Source: Glossina fuscipes (Eukaryota; Arthropoda; Insecta; Diptera; Glossinidae). Taken from it: a DNA stretch of 64,000 nt. The notes beneath the pieces are model-generated. The model was not told where the DNA came from, searched no databases, and saw only the letters and a program-made list of their open reading frames with translations. How positions within the stretch are numbered: the stretch's first letter is position 1; every line of letters starts with the position of its first letter. The stretch spans positions 11,439,975 through 11,503,974 of the forward strand of contig NW_023998415.1 in NCBI RefSeq assembly GCF_014805625.2, written 5' to 3'. Positions 26,740 to 40,000 of this stretch are shown here, piece by piece. Made by a program: the position numbers and the translations under genes.

Positions 26740-26965
26740 GTAACGTGTTATATGGGACGTAGTCGAAAAATTGGTACGAACATCTTGAAAATTGTGGCCA
26801 TAGGTAGAACAAAATAAAGCAAAATGGACGAACGGACAGATACACTTAAATCAAAATAGAAAGTGATTCTGAGTGATTCGATCGATATAATAAGGGATTG
26901 CTCTACCTCAAGCCCGTCTGTGTATTGCATACCTCCGTGCAAGCTTAACACACCCTTGTACGACA
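26740..26965 (-). repeat. INE-1/DINE-1-like repeat, subfamily 1, copy 3
   Basis: On the minus strand TACAAGGGTGTGTTAAGC is followed by TTGCACGGAGGTATGCAA, CCCTTATTATATCGATCG and TATCTGTCCGTTCGTCC. These match the order and spacing of blocks in the 44.3-kb copy. Confidence 0.55.
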
Positions 26966-29900
26966 AGTTGTGTAGAGTACAAAAAAGAAGTGAATATTTT
27001 TTGAGAAATGGCTTCGATTTGGATCTTTTTTTTCTTCTTTAAAACAATCAGGCAAAGTTTTCATTAAAAAAAAAAAAACAACAAAAAAATGATCAATGCT
27101 AAACAGAAAAAATTTAATTTGTACTTGTAGGTTAGGTAGCTCATAAAACACAATTCAATATTTGAAACTTGATTTTTTACATCAAAAGTTTGCTTGATTA
27201 ACTAGGTTTCATGAATTTATTAGCCTTACTACGTTTTCAATATATATGTATATAGTTTTTACGTCCTCTCCTCGTGGCATCAGAATGCAAACAACATCAA
27301 AAATGTTATAATAAAAAAAACCGATATCTCCCAACGATAGGCAAGAAGGAAGGAAGGAGAGAAAGTGATCGCATTAATTGCTTGATGTAATAAAGAAAGG
27401 TAACGAGGCTGTAAAACAAAAATAAACCAATAGATGATAGTGTTTCCAAAAGAGATGCTGCTTAGATGAAAAAAAAATAAAATAGAATAATGCTCCTCTC
27501 TCAGAGTAGCGCTTGATATGTCCGTAGCGTACACGTTAATTACAGGATTTATTTGGGCCTCGCTCTCTCTGTCTCTCTCTCGCTTGCAATTCAGGTTAAA
27601 ATTTTTAATATATTGCTGTAGTTTAGATGTTGTTGCTTGAAAAAAACAAGTATGATAAGCGTAGTCAAGTACTTTGTGCAGATCTTGAAGAATATGTCAC
27701 CTTTTCGGGATAGGATAAATGAAATGAGAACACAGCTATCCTTTTACGACATGCAGGGTAACGCAGTATGCGGCCAACCATTTGATCCTTATTTAAAAAT
27801 ACGAAAGCCATCCTATATCATAAGTTATGCGTTTTGAAAAGAAACGCCAGCAGCTACAAAAGGATTTACAATAAATAAGAAACTCGAAGCCGAAAGTATG
27901 ACAAAAACGTGCAAAACTAGAAAACGAATTTAATTCGATAAAACAAAATGAAGAAAAGAAAAAAAAATCTTGTATATCTATCTACCTTTTTGCTGTCATT
28001 TTGGGTAGAATTCCGAAAACCTCTATTAATTTAGAAAAAACAAAAAAATCCACTTGAGAAGAGCGTATTTTAAGGGGAGGCACGACAATTGACACTTGTA
28101 GGAAAAAAAAGTAAAACGAAACCTTGTTATACTGAACGATATGCATATATGTCCCAGGGTGATAATCATTTTTTACATAAACGCATAACGCATACATAAG
28201 CTAAACAAGAAAAAAAAAAAAAAAAAGAAAGAGACAATCAGATCAAGTTTCCAGTATATAAAGTTAAGCATGTGTTGATTTCGGTGTAAACAAGAAGTGT
28301 TAAAATTGAAAATAAAATAAAATGAAGGTAAACAAATCTACAATTGTTGCTGCATTATTATGATTATTTACTTTTCTAATCCAAAGCAGATGATAAGAGA
28401 GTGTTTTTCGAATGCTTCTCTAATTAAAAACAAAATTAAAAATTAATTGTCAACGAGTGTAATTGGAAACCGAAACATGTGCATTTATCTACAAATTTTA
28501 TTTCCTTTTTAAATTTATTTATATTGTATTGTCCGTACATACACATGCATGCACAAGATGATTATTTAAAAAAAAAAAAACAGTTCAATATTTATTTCTC
28601 ACAACATTAAACCGTATACGACACAAATCAAACTCAAAACTCACATATGTTGTTGTCTGTCTTCCCTCCTTCTCGGTGTCCGTTCGCTTGTTTTTTCTTT
28701 TTTTTTTTTTTTCTAGTTTTTAATTTTTTCTGTTCCTTCGTAAAATTTATAGCCAACGCTCAAAGAACACATAGAAAATCAATTAAGTCTAACTAATGGA
28801 AAAAATATTTCAAACAAAAAAGGCTGATGTGTAACAAATTTTCACTTAAGCGATTTTGATTTTCGAGAAATTTCCTTAAAAAAAAAAAAAAAAAACAAAG
28901 GAAAAAGCACCATGCCTACCTCTATAAAATCACACATAAGACGGTAACGACATAAGGCGAAATTGGTTATCCAAAGAACATTTAAAAAAAGTCAATTCGA
29001 TACAAGTTTCTTAAATTATAGCTCATCACTCTTTAATGTTCTTTTTTCCTTTCCTCCGTCTTTGTAATCAGCATTTTAAGATTTCCTCTTACAAATGAAA
29101 GATCAAAACGAAGCCTTAACATATGGCTATGCTATTTAGGTGGCATAGAAAAATTATATGTTGGACAAATGCCATATGGTAGAGTATAGAGAGTATAGCA
29201 TACACATATATACATACATTGTTATATAAACCCGATTAGGCCGACATATAATGACCTAGAGACTAGACTGTTTGGCTTTTAACACATATCACATGCATTC
29301 AATGTTTAAATCTTTCTAAAATTAATCCATGGAGATGCCGAATTGAAAGCATGCCGCTGGTTAGTTAAACGAACCATGTTGACCTTTACAAAGTCTGTTA
29401 ACTGAAAATATATTACGATCAAAAATGATCAAATATTTTGCAAAACATGTTAAAAAGAATTTTCTTTCAACAGCATTGCTCCATATTTCATATATCATAA
29501 ACGTTTCCCATCCCTCTACTTTAGAGGTATATTATAACAGAGATGAATATGAGATTATATGCTTATATGTTTATGTGTGCAATTTTTTTTTTTTTTTTTT
29601 TATATACTTTATAAACTTGATGTTTATTGCAATGAATATTTCAGTTAAACTTTGTAGTCAACGCGACGTATGAATGATTGACTGACTTATCAGTAAATTC
29701 TGAAAATTATATATGAAAATTCATAATCAGAAAATAAGAAGAATACACTAATTTTTTGTCAATTGTCAAAACCTATGAACCTAAAGAGTGAATATATTCC
29801 TCGCCTCTGTTAAGTTCTAAGTCCATTTAGCCACAAGCATCGATAGTTGTTTGACTACATAGTAGAATATATTGAGATGAATTGCATTTAAGTTTCATGC

Positions 29901-30100
29901 AAATTTTATATTAATTCGATTCGGTAGATCGAGAATGAAAGTAGTAATGATATACCTAAGCACTGCATTAGCGACAATTAATAAATTTACGTAAAGTCGG
30001 AGAAATAAGTGAAAATTGTAATACAATTTCATTAACAATTTTTACTTTTTAATCGATCCTATAATTTATGCTCCCATAAATTAATACAAAATGGACATTC
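26966..30100. other. No gene seen
   Basis: AT-rich intergenic or intronic DNA with A runs near 28210 and 28878. No conserved frame and no transposon protein were recognised. Confidence 0.6.
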
Positions 30101-30116
30101 GACTCGGTTCCAGTTG

Positions 30117-30434
30117 CTAACCCACAATCCGAAACGGAATGACACCTAGTCGTAGTTTGATTGCGGAATGAGCTGATTTCGCAGTATACATCAGATCATT
30201 CGACGAGTAGCCGGTTGACATTTTCGCAGATGCATCAAAAACCACTCTGAGCGTCGTAGTGGTGCTATCCGGTTTTAACACAAACCGATGTGGTATCAAA
30301 TATTTTGGCTCCACTACTTCATCAAGGCTGATCCTTTGCACATGTTCTAATTGTTCGTACTCTCGTATGAATTGGCTGCGGACTTCCTCACTCTTTTGAG
30401 TTCGATTGTAAGTCATGACATGCGATTCACCCAA
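30117..30434 (-). pseudogene. Bel/Pao reverse transcriptase N-terminal fragment
   Basis: The minus-strand frame contains the block before and including the conserved R-V-V-F-D-A-S-A-K motif, typical of the start of Bel/Pao RT, preceded by an I-P-H-R segment and a Lys-Pro-Asp-Ser-Thr run. Similarity fades by about 30190, and the catalytic YxDD part is absent. Confidence 0.8.
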
Positions 30435-30599
30435 GGCTGTAGAATTTTTTCGAGATGGAAGACTGACTATAACACGGCCATCTGCGTTACTCTACACATG
30501 CTGAGTAAAAGTGCGATTTACTCAGTTTTTCTTCCGGAGACATTTCCTTTTTGTCTGATTCGATTGTGTCGAGCTTGCATTGTCGCTTAATTGCTTATT

Positions 30600-31130
30600 C
30601 CACCGATTAGATGTTATCAAATACTGCACTCGCAAGTCCACATAAAAGACTAGGGATTGTGTTGTGTCGGATTGACGTGTTTTAAAGTACTGGAAGACCT
30701 TTATATTTCTGGATTGAGTCAGATTGAAACAGAATCGTACGCCGCCAACAATATCTATCTTACCTTGTTTGTAAAAATAGGGATCCGCCATTTGGTATGA
30801 CTCGGATTGTCCCACGCAGAAATCTGAATATGTTGACTTGGTTGCGGTGGGATGGTTGAAAGTATGAACGCTTCCAAATTAGTTGAGAATGAATGATCTG
30901 CACATGTCATCTCGATATTTACTCTATGGATTGACCTCTTTTGGACCTTCCCAACGCCATCGATACGGAGATTAACTTCGGTTGGTGTAAATAAAAGCCT
31001 TTTAATGGGAGGTTTAAAGACAACATTGACTTGCGAGGCAGAATCCAATATTCTCCTCAACTCGTCTGGCACTTGTCTTGATGATTGCTTCTCCTGTCCC
31101 TAATAAGACGTAGCCCTAACGTCCAGCAAC
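30600..31130 (-). pseudogene. Bel/Pao aspartic protease (peptidase A17) fragment
   Basis: The catalytic region at 31034-31045 reads Asp-Ser-Ala-Ser where the family has Asp-Ser-Gly-Ser. The frame then follows A17-type spacing to the A-D-P-x-F region near 30780-30800. There it continues in a second frame with a G-K-I-D-I segment. Frameshifts and the substituted catalytic loop mean it cannot be active. Confidence 0.75.
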
Positions 31131-31540
31131 GAAATTAGCTGCTGCTAATGTCACAACAATTGCGTTTGAGCGAGATACGTCATTACGAGCATTTGTAGGT
31201 TGATTCGGTGTGTTTTGGGACTTATACGGCTTATGTTGCTATGTTGTTTTCTAAACGCAGCAAATTGTTATGCCTTCTTGTGATCTTTTCACAACTTCCT
31301 GGATTACATGTTTTGGAAATGTGATCGCTTTCGAAGCAATTGACATATAGTTTTTGTTGCTGAACTCACTGGAGTCGGTCTGCTTTTGATAATTGTAAAA
31401 AATTTATCACATTGACATAACTTATGAGATTCTTTGTTATACATCTTGCATGTGTTGTAGTTTATAATTGACGCAGCTAGCGACGAAACTGTTTTATTTA
31501 ATGATTTTTGCTTTTGGCCAGTAGATCCTAGTGATTGAAA

Positions 31541-31890
31541 CTAGAGCTCTGAAAATGCCGAAAATTCGAATATGATGGGCACTTCCTTAGCATTGGATAA
31601 AAATTGGATAAAACGAATATATAAATTTCGATATAATTTCTTGACCATTAATTGTAAAAGTGACGCATCCGAAGATGAGGTATCAATGCCAAAGTTATGC
31701 AAGGCTAGCAAAAATTCTCTTGTTGTGTCGCGCAAGCTTTTAACCGCTGTTCTAGATGATGTTTCTGTTCGTTGATTCAGGATTTTTTCCTCTATTGTAG
31801 CCACTAGCACTCTCTTGTTGTTCTATCGTTCCGTAAGTAGCGACCAAGCTGTAATATAATTTTCTTGGTGTACATGTAAACGACTTGTAA
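31541..31890 (-). pseudogene. Bel/Pao gag (DUF1759-like) fragment
   Basis: The minus-strand frame from 31810 to 31541 matches the DUF1759 region, including an S-L-R-D-T helix, an L-L-A-L-H-N-F-G-I-D segment and an L-M-V-K-K-L segment. The preceding part (about 31890-31810) continues the match (E-N-Y-x-x-A-W) but is broken by a stop. A degenerate zinc knuckle follows at 31409-31450, reading C-x2-Y-x4-H-x4-C, so its second Cys is lost. Confidence 0.75.
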
Positions 31891-31999
31891 TATTGTCGAC
31901 TTCTCCCGATGTAGTTGATTTCACATTCCAACTTTTTCTGCGCTCCTGGGAAACGTTGTTTATGCTACTATCAAAAGCAAAGTTCAATTTGTGTTAAGT

Positions 32000-32068
32000 G
32001 TACCGCACCAGGAATCGAACCTGGGTACTCTAGCTGACATCAGGTTGCCCTAACCACTAGACAAAGCA
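32000..32068 (-). mobile_element. tRNA-like sequence (pseudo-tRNA or second SINE head)
   Basis: On the minus strand there is a perfect T arm (CCAGG stem, loop TTCGATT, CCTGG at 32008-32024) with a B box GGTTCGATTCC. An A-box-like GTCTAGTGGTTAGG lies near 32048-32062. The 3' acceptor strand (TGCGGTA) has no complementary 5' strand, and no normal 5-bp anticodon stem with a 7-nt loop can be drawn. It is therefore not a working tRNA. It lies next to the 5' side of the Bel/Pao gag remnant. Confidence 0.6.
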
Positions 32069-32577
32069 AAAAATATTAGGAATTGAATTAGTGTTGATCA
32101 ATCCAAACACATAAATCTGGACTGACACTATTTTACGCTTCTTTTGCCTATTTTTCCTTTGAAGCACTTGGAACATGAAAAAAGCGCGAAGCTAACTGAA
32201 CAAGCCACCAACGTTGATTTTAGTCGACTGACTGTTCTGAACAAACTTTATTTCGTATTTATAGGGGAATTCAAAGATAATAAATTTATGCTTAGACTAA
32301 CAAAATGCATGCAAGCACTTCTTTTCCATAAGCACATGCAATATTAGAAACATTTGACAAACCGATAAAATTACTTAAGTTTCATTTGCTGACCAATGCA
32401 TTGTGATCGGTTGTTTATTTTTGCATATACTCTTCTCGTTTCCTTGTTTTTGAATAAAATTAAGGATTAGATGTAGCAGCATATTACTTAAAATAATGTT
32501 CTTAACATCTTATGTTCTTCACACTTTTGTTGATACGATTTTCTGACTTTTTCGTAAACCGATCACCTCTCCATCGA

Positions 32578-32581
<4 letters not shown>

Positions 32582-32650
<69 letters not shown>

Positions 32651-32653
32651 TTC

Positions 32654-32692
<39 letters not shown>

Positions 32693-32693
32693 C
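32582..32693. repeat. Compound microsatellite (CT)n-(CTAT)n
   Basis: A pure CT run of about 65 bp at 32582-32646 is followed by CTAT repeats to about 32693. More CT-rich sequence continues to about 32820. Confidence 0.95.
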
Positions 32694-32699
32694 TAAATA

Positions 32700-33353
32700 T
32701 CTCCTCTCTTAACTTTAGCCCATCTCTCCCACTCTCCTTTTTTTCTCTCTCCCTCTCTCTCTCGCTCTCTCTTTCCTCTTGTGTCATTCTCGTTCTTTGT
32801 CTCTCTGCCACCGTGTCTCTTATTCCTGTCATACTTGATAATTATAGAATTAATAAACTGAAATGTTTATGGTTTTTAAAATATCATAAATCGTATGGAA
32901 CGCGTCCTGCGATGCGACAAAGAAATCGTTTGTTGTGTACAATTTATGGTTAATTGCAGCGACAAAAGCACAGTTGTACACCTGCGACCATACGACGTCG
33001 TTTCCGTGCGATCACTATTTACTCCGCCCATTAGTCGAGGACTTTAGTTTTATAGAAGAAATCGACTCATATGCTTATATCCACCCACACTCACATCATA
33101 ATGACGATGAGTAAAAAAAAAAAAAGTGTAGTTAACTCTTCAGAGATGATAAGAGTCTCTTAAGTACTTAAGCATATTAAAAACTATTCAAACATACACA
33201 TAACTAAATGCATACACACACACTTCTATGCACACATGCTGTCACTTAATAATCACAAACACATGCCACAGTTCATCAAATCTCAGCAACTGAAAAAACA
33301 GCAAGAACAACAACTAAAGTGTACTTAAAAATTTTAAACAGAAATAATTTTGC

Positions 33354-33388
<35 letters not shown>

Positions 33389-34426
33389 GGGGGAAAGTGT
33401 GTTTTTGTTATTTTTTTTTTTTTGAAGAGTGATGTGAATTTATATTCTTCAGAAATAAGAAGAATTCATTAAAAACATTCAGCAAAAGTAATAGAAGGGG
33501 CAAAAGCAACGAAAACCAAAGAAGAGGAAAACAATTTTTCAATTCTACTTCATTTGTCTAAAACTCTGCTTAAGTAACAATAAGAACAACATCAGAAATG
33601 TTCTTACATCCTTCTGCTACTTGTTCCCTCTCTTCTAGTTTCATTTCTCTAAATGTCATAACATGCATTCATTGCTACAACAAAATATGTATAGGAAAAA
33701 AAAAAAAAAAAAAAAAATAAGCAACTCTTGGACATATTCAAAAATTCAGACCGGATGTGCTCTCATATGTACAGAATCATTCTCATCATTAATATCATCT
33801 ACATCGTCATTATTGTCATCATCGTAATCGTCATCATCATATGTATACATAGCTAAAGGATAATCTGCATTTGTTGTAAGTAGCTTTCGATGTTTGTTCT
33901 ATTTAAGTAGTTGAAATAAAAAAAAATAAAAAAAAAAAATAAATAAAAGACGGAAGAAATTATACGAAAACATACGCATCGACACATTGACATAGGCAGA
34001 TAGATATAGAGAACATTTTATTCCTCAAATAATACTTTTGTTCTTTAGTCGATTATTGTGTTGTTGAAAGACTCGGTTTATTTGGGACTAAGGACAATAG
34101 ATTAAAAAAAAATAAATAAAAACGAAAGGTTCCAACAATATTCTAAGTAACATGTACAACTGTTGTTCGCATAAGCATTTCGTCTCTAAGATTATCTATT
34201 AGCACTTCTCGTTACTTCAACAATTAAATATAGGATTTTTTTTTTTTTTTTTTTTTTTTTTCGTTATGTTCCCGTAACGAAAAGAGAGCAGAAAACATTT
34301 TAATATGAATATGAAATAAATTTCTTAATATATTATCAAGTATTCTAAACATGATTTATTTAATAAATAAAAAACAATAAATAATATTTTGTTTTTACTA
34401 ACCTATAGGAAAAATCTATTTACTAA

Positions 34427-34461
<35 letters not shown>

Positions 34462-34850
34462 GTATACATATAGAGAGTATAGGGACGAAGGGGGGCAGAT
34501 TTTGTTTTTATTTTCTATCAAACGATAACAACGACAACAATGACGAAATTTATAGAAAACTTAAAATAAATTCACTATTAAAATTCCTACCATGTTTTAT
34601 GATGATCTCTAGGGGCAGTCATTTATTTTGAATATAAAATTTATAAGCACAAAGATATGAATATTCATTCAGGTGCGGAGGAGCTAAGAGAGATTTCCTG
34701 TTTGAATTACACGCAAAAAAAAAAATATATATATATATTTTTTTTTAATACAATAAATAAATTGAAAATGAAATGAAAAGCTATGTGCGAACTCTTGGTT
34801 GAAGCGAATCCTTAAGATAGTCACGATTAACTGCCTATTAAACCATTTAA
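32700..34850. other. No gene seen
   Basis: Poly(T) at 33356-33387 and 34239-34261, poly(A) near 33697-33718 and a TA run at 34427-34461. No protein-like frame. Confidence 0.65.
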
Positions 34851-34918
34851 TTATATTAGGTGCTTGAATGTACATTGATCATTTTTTCACTTGAAGAGAA
34901 TTTGATACAATGATGATA

Positions 34919-35830
34919 TTAATCAAAATATTTTTCATCATTTTCTGGAACTTTTATTCATCTCTCTGGGAATGTACCGATACCGTGTCGAACGAACGAT
35001 ACTGGTTTGGAGGCGAATCAATTGTCGATCCATTTTCGCGCTTCTTCAGCATTTCGAAACCGCGTACCACCCAAGCCATATTGAATCGATCTGAACAACT
35101 TGTACTGAGAAGGTGGTATGCCTGGTGTGTACGCTAGGTGCGAGAGAACTTTACATTTGAGCTGCAAACAGCGTTTCCTTAAGAACTCTAACAACGTGTG
35201 GCCGACTGTTGCCATGAAATGGGATGACTTTAAGTCGGTTAGCTGCTACCGCCGGTCTTTTTTTGCAACAATGTACCGTTCAATTTGTTCAATTAACTTC
35301 GGTAGACATCTACGTGCTCGTAATTCACTGCACCGTGCTAATCCAACCATAAGCTTAGCAACTCTGGATAACTCTCCTGAACTAATTCTTAAGTTTTTGT
35401 GCTTGGGATATTCATAGTAGAACCACTTTTCATCGCCAGTCACAGCACACCACAATACGAGACTTTTCGAAATAGCACTTCCAGACAATTTGTATGATAG
35501 TCATTTTTTCTCCTTTTGACAATTTCCCATCACGTATAGACGTCTACAAACAGTTGATTCATCAACTGCTGACCTGTTCGAAAGTTCTTTGAGAGTTTGA
35601 ATTGAGTTTTCGTCCGATAAGTTATTGTCTTCGAACGTTTTTGATCCTCCAGGCCATTCTTTCTCATTGATATCAAAATCATTGCCTTGAAAACCTTTGG
35701 AACCAAAACCGACCCTTGATATATAATGGAGAACGAAGGTTGAAAAACTATTTGTTGTCCATGATGAATGAAGCCATATAAAGCGATAGATATGATGAAA
35801 TGGGAAAAACATATCATCCAGTTGCGAAAG
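34919..35830 (-). pseudogene. mariner-family transposase, nearly full length but broken
   Basis: Mariner transposases (about 345 aa, DD34D) have a helix-turn-helix N-terminus and a catalytic core. On the minus strand three frames together cover it: an N-terminal HTH part (35501-35812) with D-F-D-I-N and K-T-F-E-D; T-G-D-E-K-W-F-Y-Y (first Asp at 35432-35434); L-F-R-S-I-Q-Y-G-L-G-G-T-R-F (about 35060-35100); and W-I-D. Past an in-frame stop come A-S-K-P, F-P-E-R and a terminal K-Y-F-D with stop TAA at 34919-34921. The second catalytic Asp region is unrecognisable and the third Asp is Gln (35105-35107), so it is dead. TTAGGTGCTTGAATG at 34855 could be a terminal-repeat relic, but no partner was found. 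Confidence 0.85.
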
Positions 35831-36814
35831 TGAACATTAGTGAGATTAACTCCCAGAATATAATCACCGGTAGAGCACTAACGAAACGTTTCTGTCAAGC
35901 CAACATAAAACCGGTCTTATTATAATTATATGCCTTTTTGCTGACTTTTAAGCATAAATGCGTGATATATTTCTCATTGAGCATTTTTGTTATTACAATT
36001 GACTACAGTGCAATGGTATATGAAGAGGAAATTTTTAAAAACTGAAGGAAAATATGAAAAACAAATCTACAAAAGAAGTGGAAAAAAAATGATTTCAATG
36101 TCTTTTCACGCAACTTTGTAAGAAGTATGCAAAGGTAGCCCTATACAAGAAACTTTACCTTTTTTTTTATATATGAAACAACAAGACAAACGATAATAAG
36201 TAAGCATGACCGCTTAATGGGTAACAATGCCAGAAGAGGGCTGCAAGAAACACTCTAAAACTAAGTAATTCATAGCGCAGGCCACAAGTGAATTTCAAAT
36301 TGATTTTATAACTGTTGGTAAATATTTGGTATTCTAAGGTCTACTCACAAAATTCGGAAACTTTAGAGAAAAATCACACTTTATGAGTAGATTTAGTAGA
36401 TCACAAAAATATTTTTCTTCTTTTAACTCAATGCAGTATACAAGGATTTGGAAGGAATATAAGGATAGATTAAAAGGAAAATAAAAAAGATAAAAGAAAA
36501 AATATTTGCAATACTTTCATGGGATTTTGTAGCAAATACGCAAAAGGAGAGTTAGAAAGAGGTAAGTGCCTAGAAAAACACAAGGAAAAGTGCTACGTAA
36601 TTTCATTACATAATAGCATAAAAGAAAGTGAGACCATTTGAGAGACAAAAACGTCCTGCTTCAACTTAATGTCGTACTCTGGAATGTTATAAAGGATTTG
36701 GAACCATGTGAAAATCAAAGAAAACTCTTTGCCATTTAGTACGCTTATGCTTTTTTTTATAAGATTTTTCATTTATCCTGTTATCGAACGATGAGAAGCA
36801 TATTCATTTAGTCA

Positions 36815-37010
36815 AAATGTTTGCGATGCCCGGAAGGGCAAAAAACTTCAGAGACCCCACAAAGTATATATGTTCGTGATCAGAAGCAAATTCTGAATGG
36901 ATTTAAGCATGTCCGTATGTCCATATCTGCCCAACTGTGTAATATTTGCGGTAAACATTTGTACTCTAAATTTGCTAAAGAGTATGGAAATGACCTAAAC
37001 ATTTCAGAAG
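36815..37010 (+). repeat. INE-1/DINE-1-like repeat, subfamily 2, copy 1
   Basis: Contains GCCCGGAAGGGC, GACCCCACAAAGTATATATG, a GATCAGAAGC segment and TTTAAGCATGTCCGTATGTC, then TGCGGTAAACATTTG. The block order equals that of the 54.5-kb copy and of Drosophila INE-1/DINE-1 as I remember it. Confidence 0.6.
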
Positions 37011-37059
37011 ACAAGCCTGCAATGCTCACACATCTATGTGGCAAAAACCTTTATTTTGA

Positions 37060-40000
37060 AGACAGAAAAAAGAAAAGGAAGCGGAAGAACATGATAGTTT
37101 ATTTTTTTTATCTTCTTTAGAATAACGATGATGAGTACAACAGATTCGGTCACGACGGAATATAATATTCTTAGTTGCCATGTTTATATTATTTTATTTT
37201 ATATTTACATTACCGATTATTATTTATATATTTTTATTTACGATCTCCATATTATTTTCATCTACGATATCACGAAAAGTTTGGCCCATCAAAGATGTAT
37301 TGGATTTCAAGTTCAAGTCTACTCCTCAGCGCTACTCCTTTATTAACCCTTACCTAGTTCTTCCACTAAATCCAATGATCAAAACACTTGCAAGAAAGAA
37401 GATTTTCATCTTAAAAATACAAATCCAAGACTTCAATGGTTCCTTTGCAGAAATCTTCTTGTCTAATGTACAATTGTGGACGAATTCCAACACGTTCTTT
37501 GTGATTGCGACAAACTTTTGCTTTACGAGAAGAATCGCAATTCACTAATTGTAAGCACCTCCCGCAATCAGCTACAGAATGCAATATCCCAATATATAAC
37601 TTTGATGAAACTACTAGACTCAATATCTAATTTGCTTTTCTAAAGTAGAGCCGGTAGGCTATGTCGCTAGTGTTCATTTGTTTGTTTTTTTTTTTTTTTG
37701 TGTTTTTCTTTTAGACCAAAAATTGATTTTGTTAATCTAAAAAAATTATACTATTTGTGTTATTTTATTTTACACGAAGGCATCATGAACCGATATCAAT
37801 CGATAAAGCCGTAAAAACTCCGTTTGATACAAGCCTTATAAGCGAAGTAATTTACGGTATATCGCCAAAGTGATCGAATCCCAAGATGGGTCCCTTAGAG
37901 TATTTATTCGGACGTTCTAACCGCACGATCGTAGGGTATATATACGTTTTGAGTATTACATTTTTTTTTTTGGACACGGATCATGTCAGACGTGGGCAGA
38001 TTAGAATTATTTGAGTCAGTGATCAATATCAAAAGCTGGAAATTCGAAAATTAAAATCCATTTTACTTTTCTTTCTTTTGGTAGTTTATCATTTTATTTA
38101 TTATTGCTAATTAATAATGTGTACGCCAAATCCAGATTTTTAATTGCACTATAGTAGTAAGCTACTGCATCTCCCAGAGAAGATACATTTAGTCTTCCAA
38201 ATGCACGCAAACACAAAAGCTTTTTGAAAAATGTTGGATGAATTTGTTTATAAAATGGAAAACTTCCTCTTATTTACCCGAATAAATTTTATCGCACTCA
38301 AAAATACTCTCCGTCCAAAACAATTCAATTAAGCTAACGTGAAAAGTATGAAAAAGTTCTCCTTTGGCTTTTAAAAATACTCTCCGTCCAAAACAATTCA
38401 ATTAGGCTAACGTGTTTTCGTGCTTACGAAAAAACCAGAAAGTCTTTGTCCCAGGCCGGCCTTAAACATTTTCTTCATTCGTTTCAACTTTCATCTTCTC
38501 AATCGAGTCGGAACGTTGTAAACTGGTTGTTTGATATGTAAAAGGACGTCCCAATAGCCAAAAAATGTTCTTTGAAGGCGACTTTTTTTTCCCAGAAAAG
38601 AAGGAATGCAGGGTTTTTGGAACCAAATGAAGTAAAGTGCTTATAGCAGTAGTAAGGTATCTAATTCGGAATCAATAATTTTCGAGCACTTAACTTTTGA
38701 TTCTCATAACGTGGTTTTTTTCAGTACATATTGATAGTGATCCGACGCGCTGTTCACCTTCAACTCTTTCTAGATTTGTTTTAACGTTTATTTTTGAAGA
38801 GCAAATTCCTTGCCTTGAAATGCTAAATAGATATCAAGGACAACAAACACTACTTAATCTATACGAAAAATAATTTTAGGAAAAATTATGCGCTAAGTTG
38901 AAATACTTTTTTTTAGAAATATATTATTTCTCATATTCGATAATTTAATTATAATATTGGTCTTAGTTTTTGATCACATTATTGTATGTGTGCGTAAGTT
39001 AAACAATAGCTGAAAAGAGCAAAACTAGACAGGATACTTAATAACGGGTAAGGAAAGAATTAATAAACAGTAATGAATATAATAAATATAAATGGAAAAT
39101 GTACAAAAATGTAAAATGCAAAAAAAGTATTCGAAAATCTCTAGACATTTCAATATCGCGTTATTTTACAGTCATGTGTTCGTACGTCTTTACATAGCAA
39201 CAAATGTTGGAACGCTTTGTCATAAATATCTTTTAGTTAGGTATATCCTTAGATAAAGGCATTGCATATTTATGTGTCGTAGATTTGCAGATATTTATAT
39301 ATATATAACATATATATTATATATATAAAATATATTAAATATACATATATATATATATACACGTATATATGCATATATGCATTTTTTTTCGTTATTTTTT
39401 CTCTTTCTCTTTCTCTTTCTCTTTCTATTTTTTTTTTTTTATTTTTTATTTTTTCCTATTGTACAAACACTTATATAAATTTTCATGGCTGTATGAAGGT
39501 GCGTCTAGGAGAGAATTGCAACTTCTCTATACGTTTAGCTGATGTACTATATGTATATAAAAATGTAACGATTATAATGAATGGCATTCTTTGACTAAAG
39601 TAACGGCACCCGCATAAGAGACGACGCTCAGCCGTCAGTGTATTTAAAGGAGTGCCCTGGCTTATATATATATATATATATATAAGTTTACGTACATAAA
39701 TATTTCTTTGTGAACGCAGAGAGGTGAAGAAAATGTTTAAAGCACTTACAAGTGTAAACCTCAACAGAGTGCATATGTAAATGTCAGTTTTTGCGCTTGT
39801 TGAGTTTTGTATAACATTGACTAACAAAACAAACTGTTTTACTGCTTTACCTTCTGGTTGGCTGTTGTTGACTGTTCTAAACTCCTCTACTACTTGCCTA
39901 GCAAACTAAACTTATGATAAACAGTGTTGGATTTAATGTTAGTTAGTTAGTTGGTGTAGCATGAATAAATTCAGTTGCTTTCTGTAATTATATTTCATGG

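Larger units (their letters stand above)
30117..31890 (-). mobile_element. Bel/Pao LTR retrotransposon remnant
   Basis: On the minus strand, gag (DUF1759-type), a zinc knuckle, an A17 aspartic protease region and the start of reverse transcriptase follow in the order expected for Bel/Pao. Each block is in a different frame, with stops between them. The RT breaks off soon after its first conserved block. No LTRs, RNase H or integrase are recognised. This is a decayed internal fragment. Details are in the three sub-entries. Confidence 0.85.

Noticed and set aside
31997..32068. Functional tRNA gene
   Set aside because: The acceptor stem cannot pair and there is no normal anticodon stem-loop.
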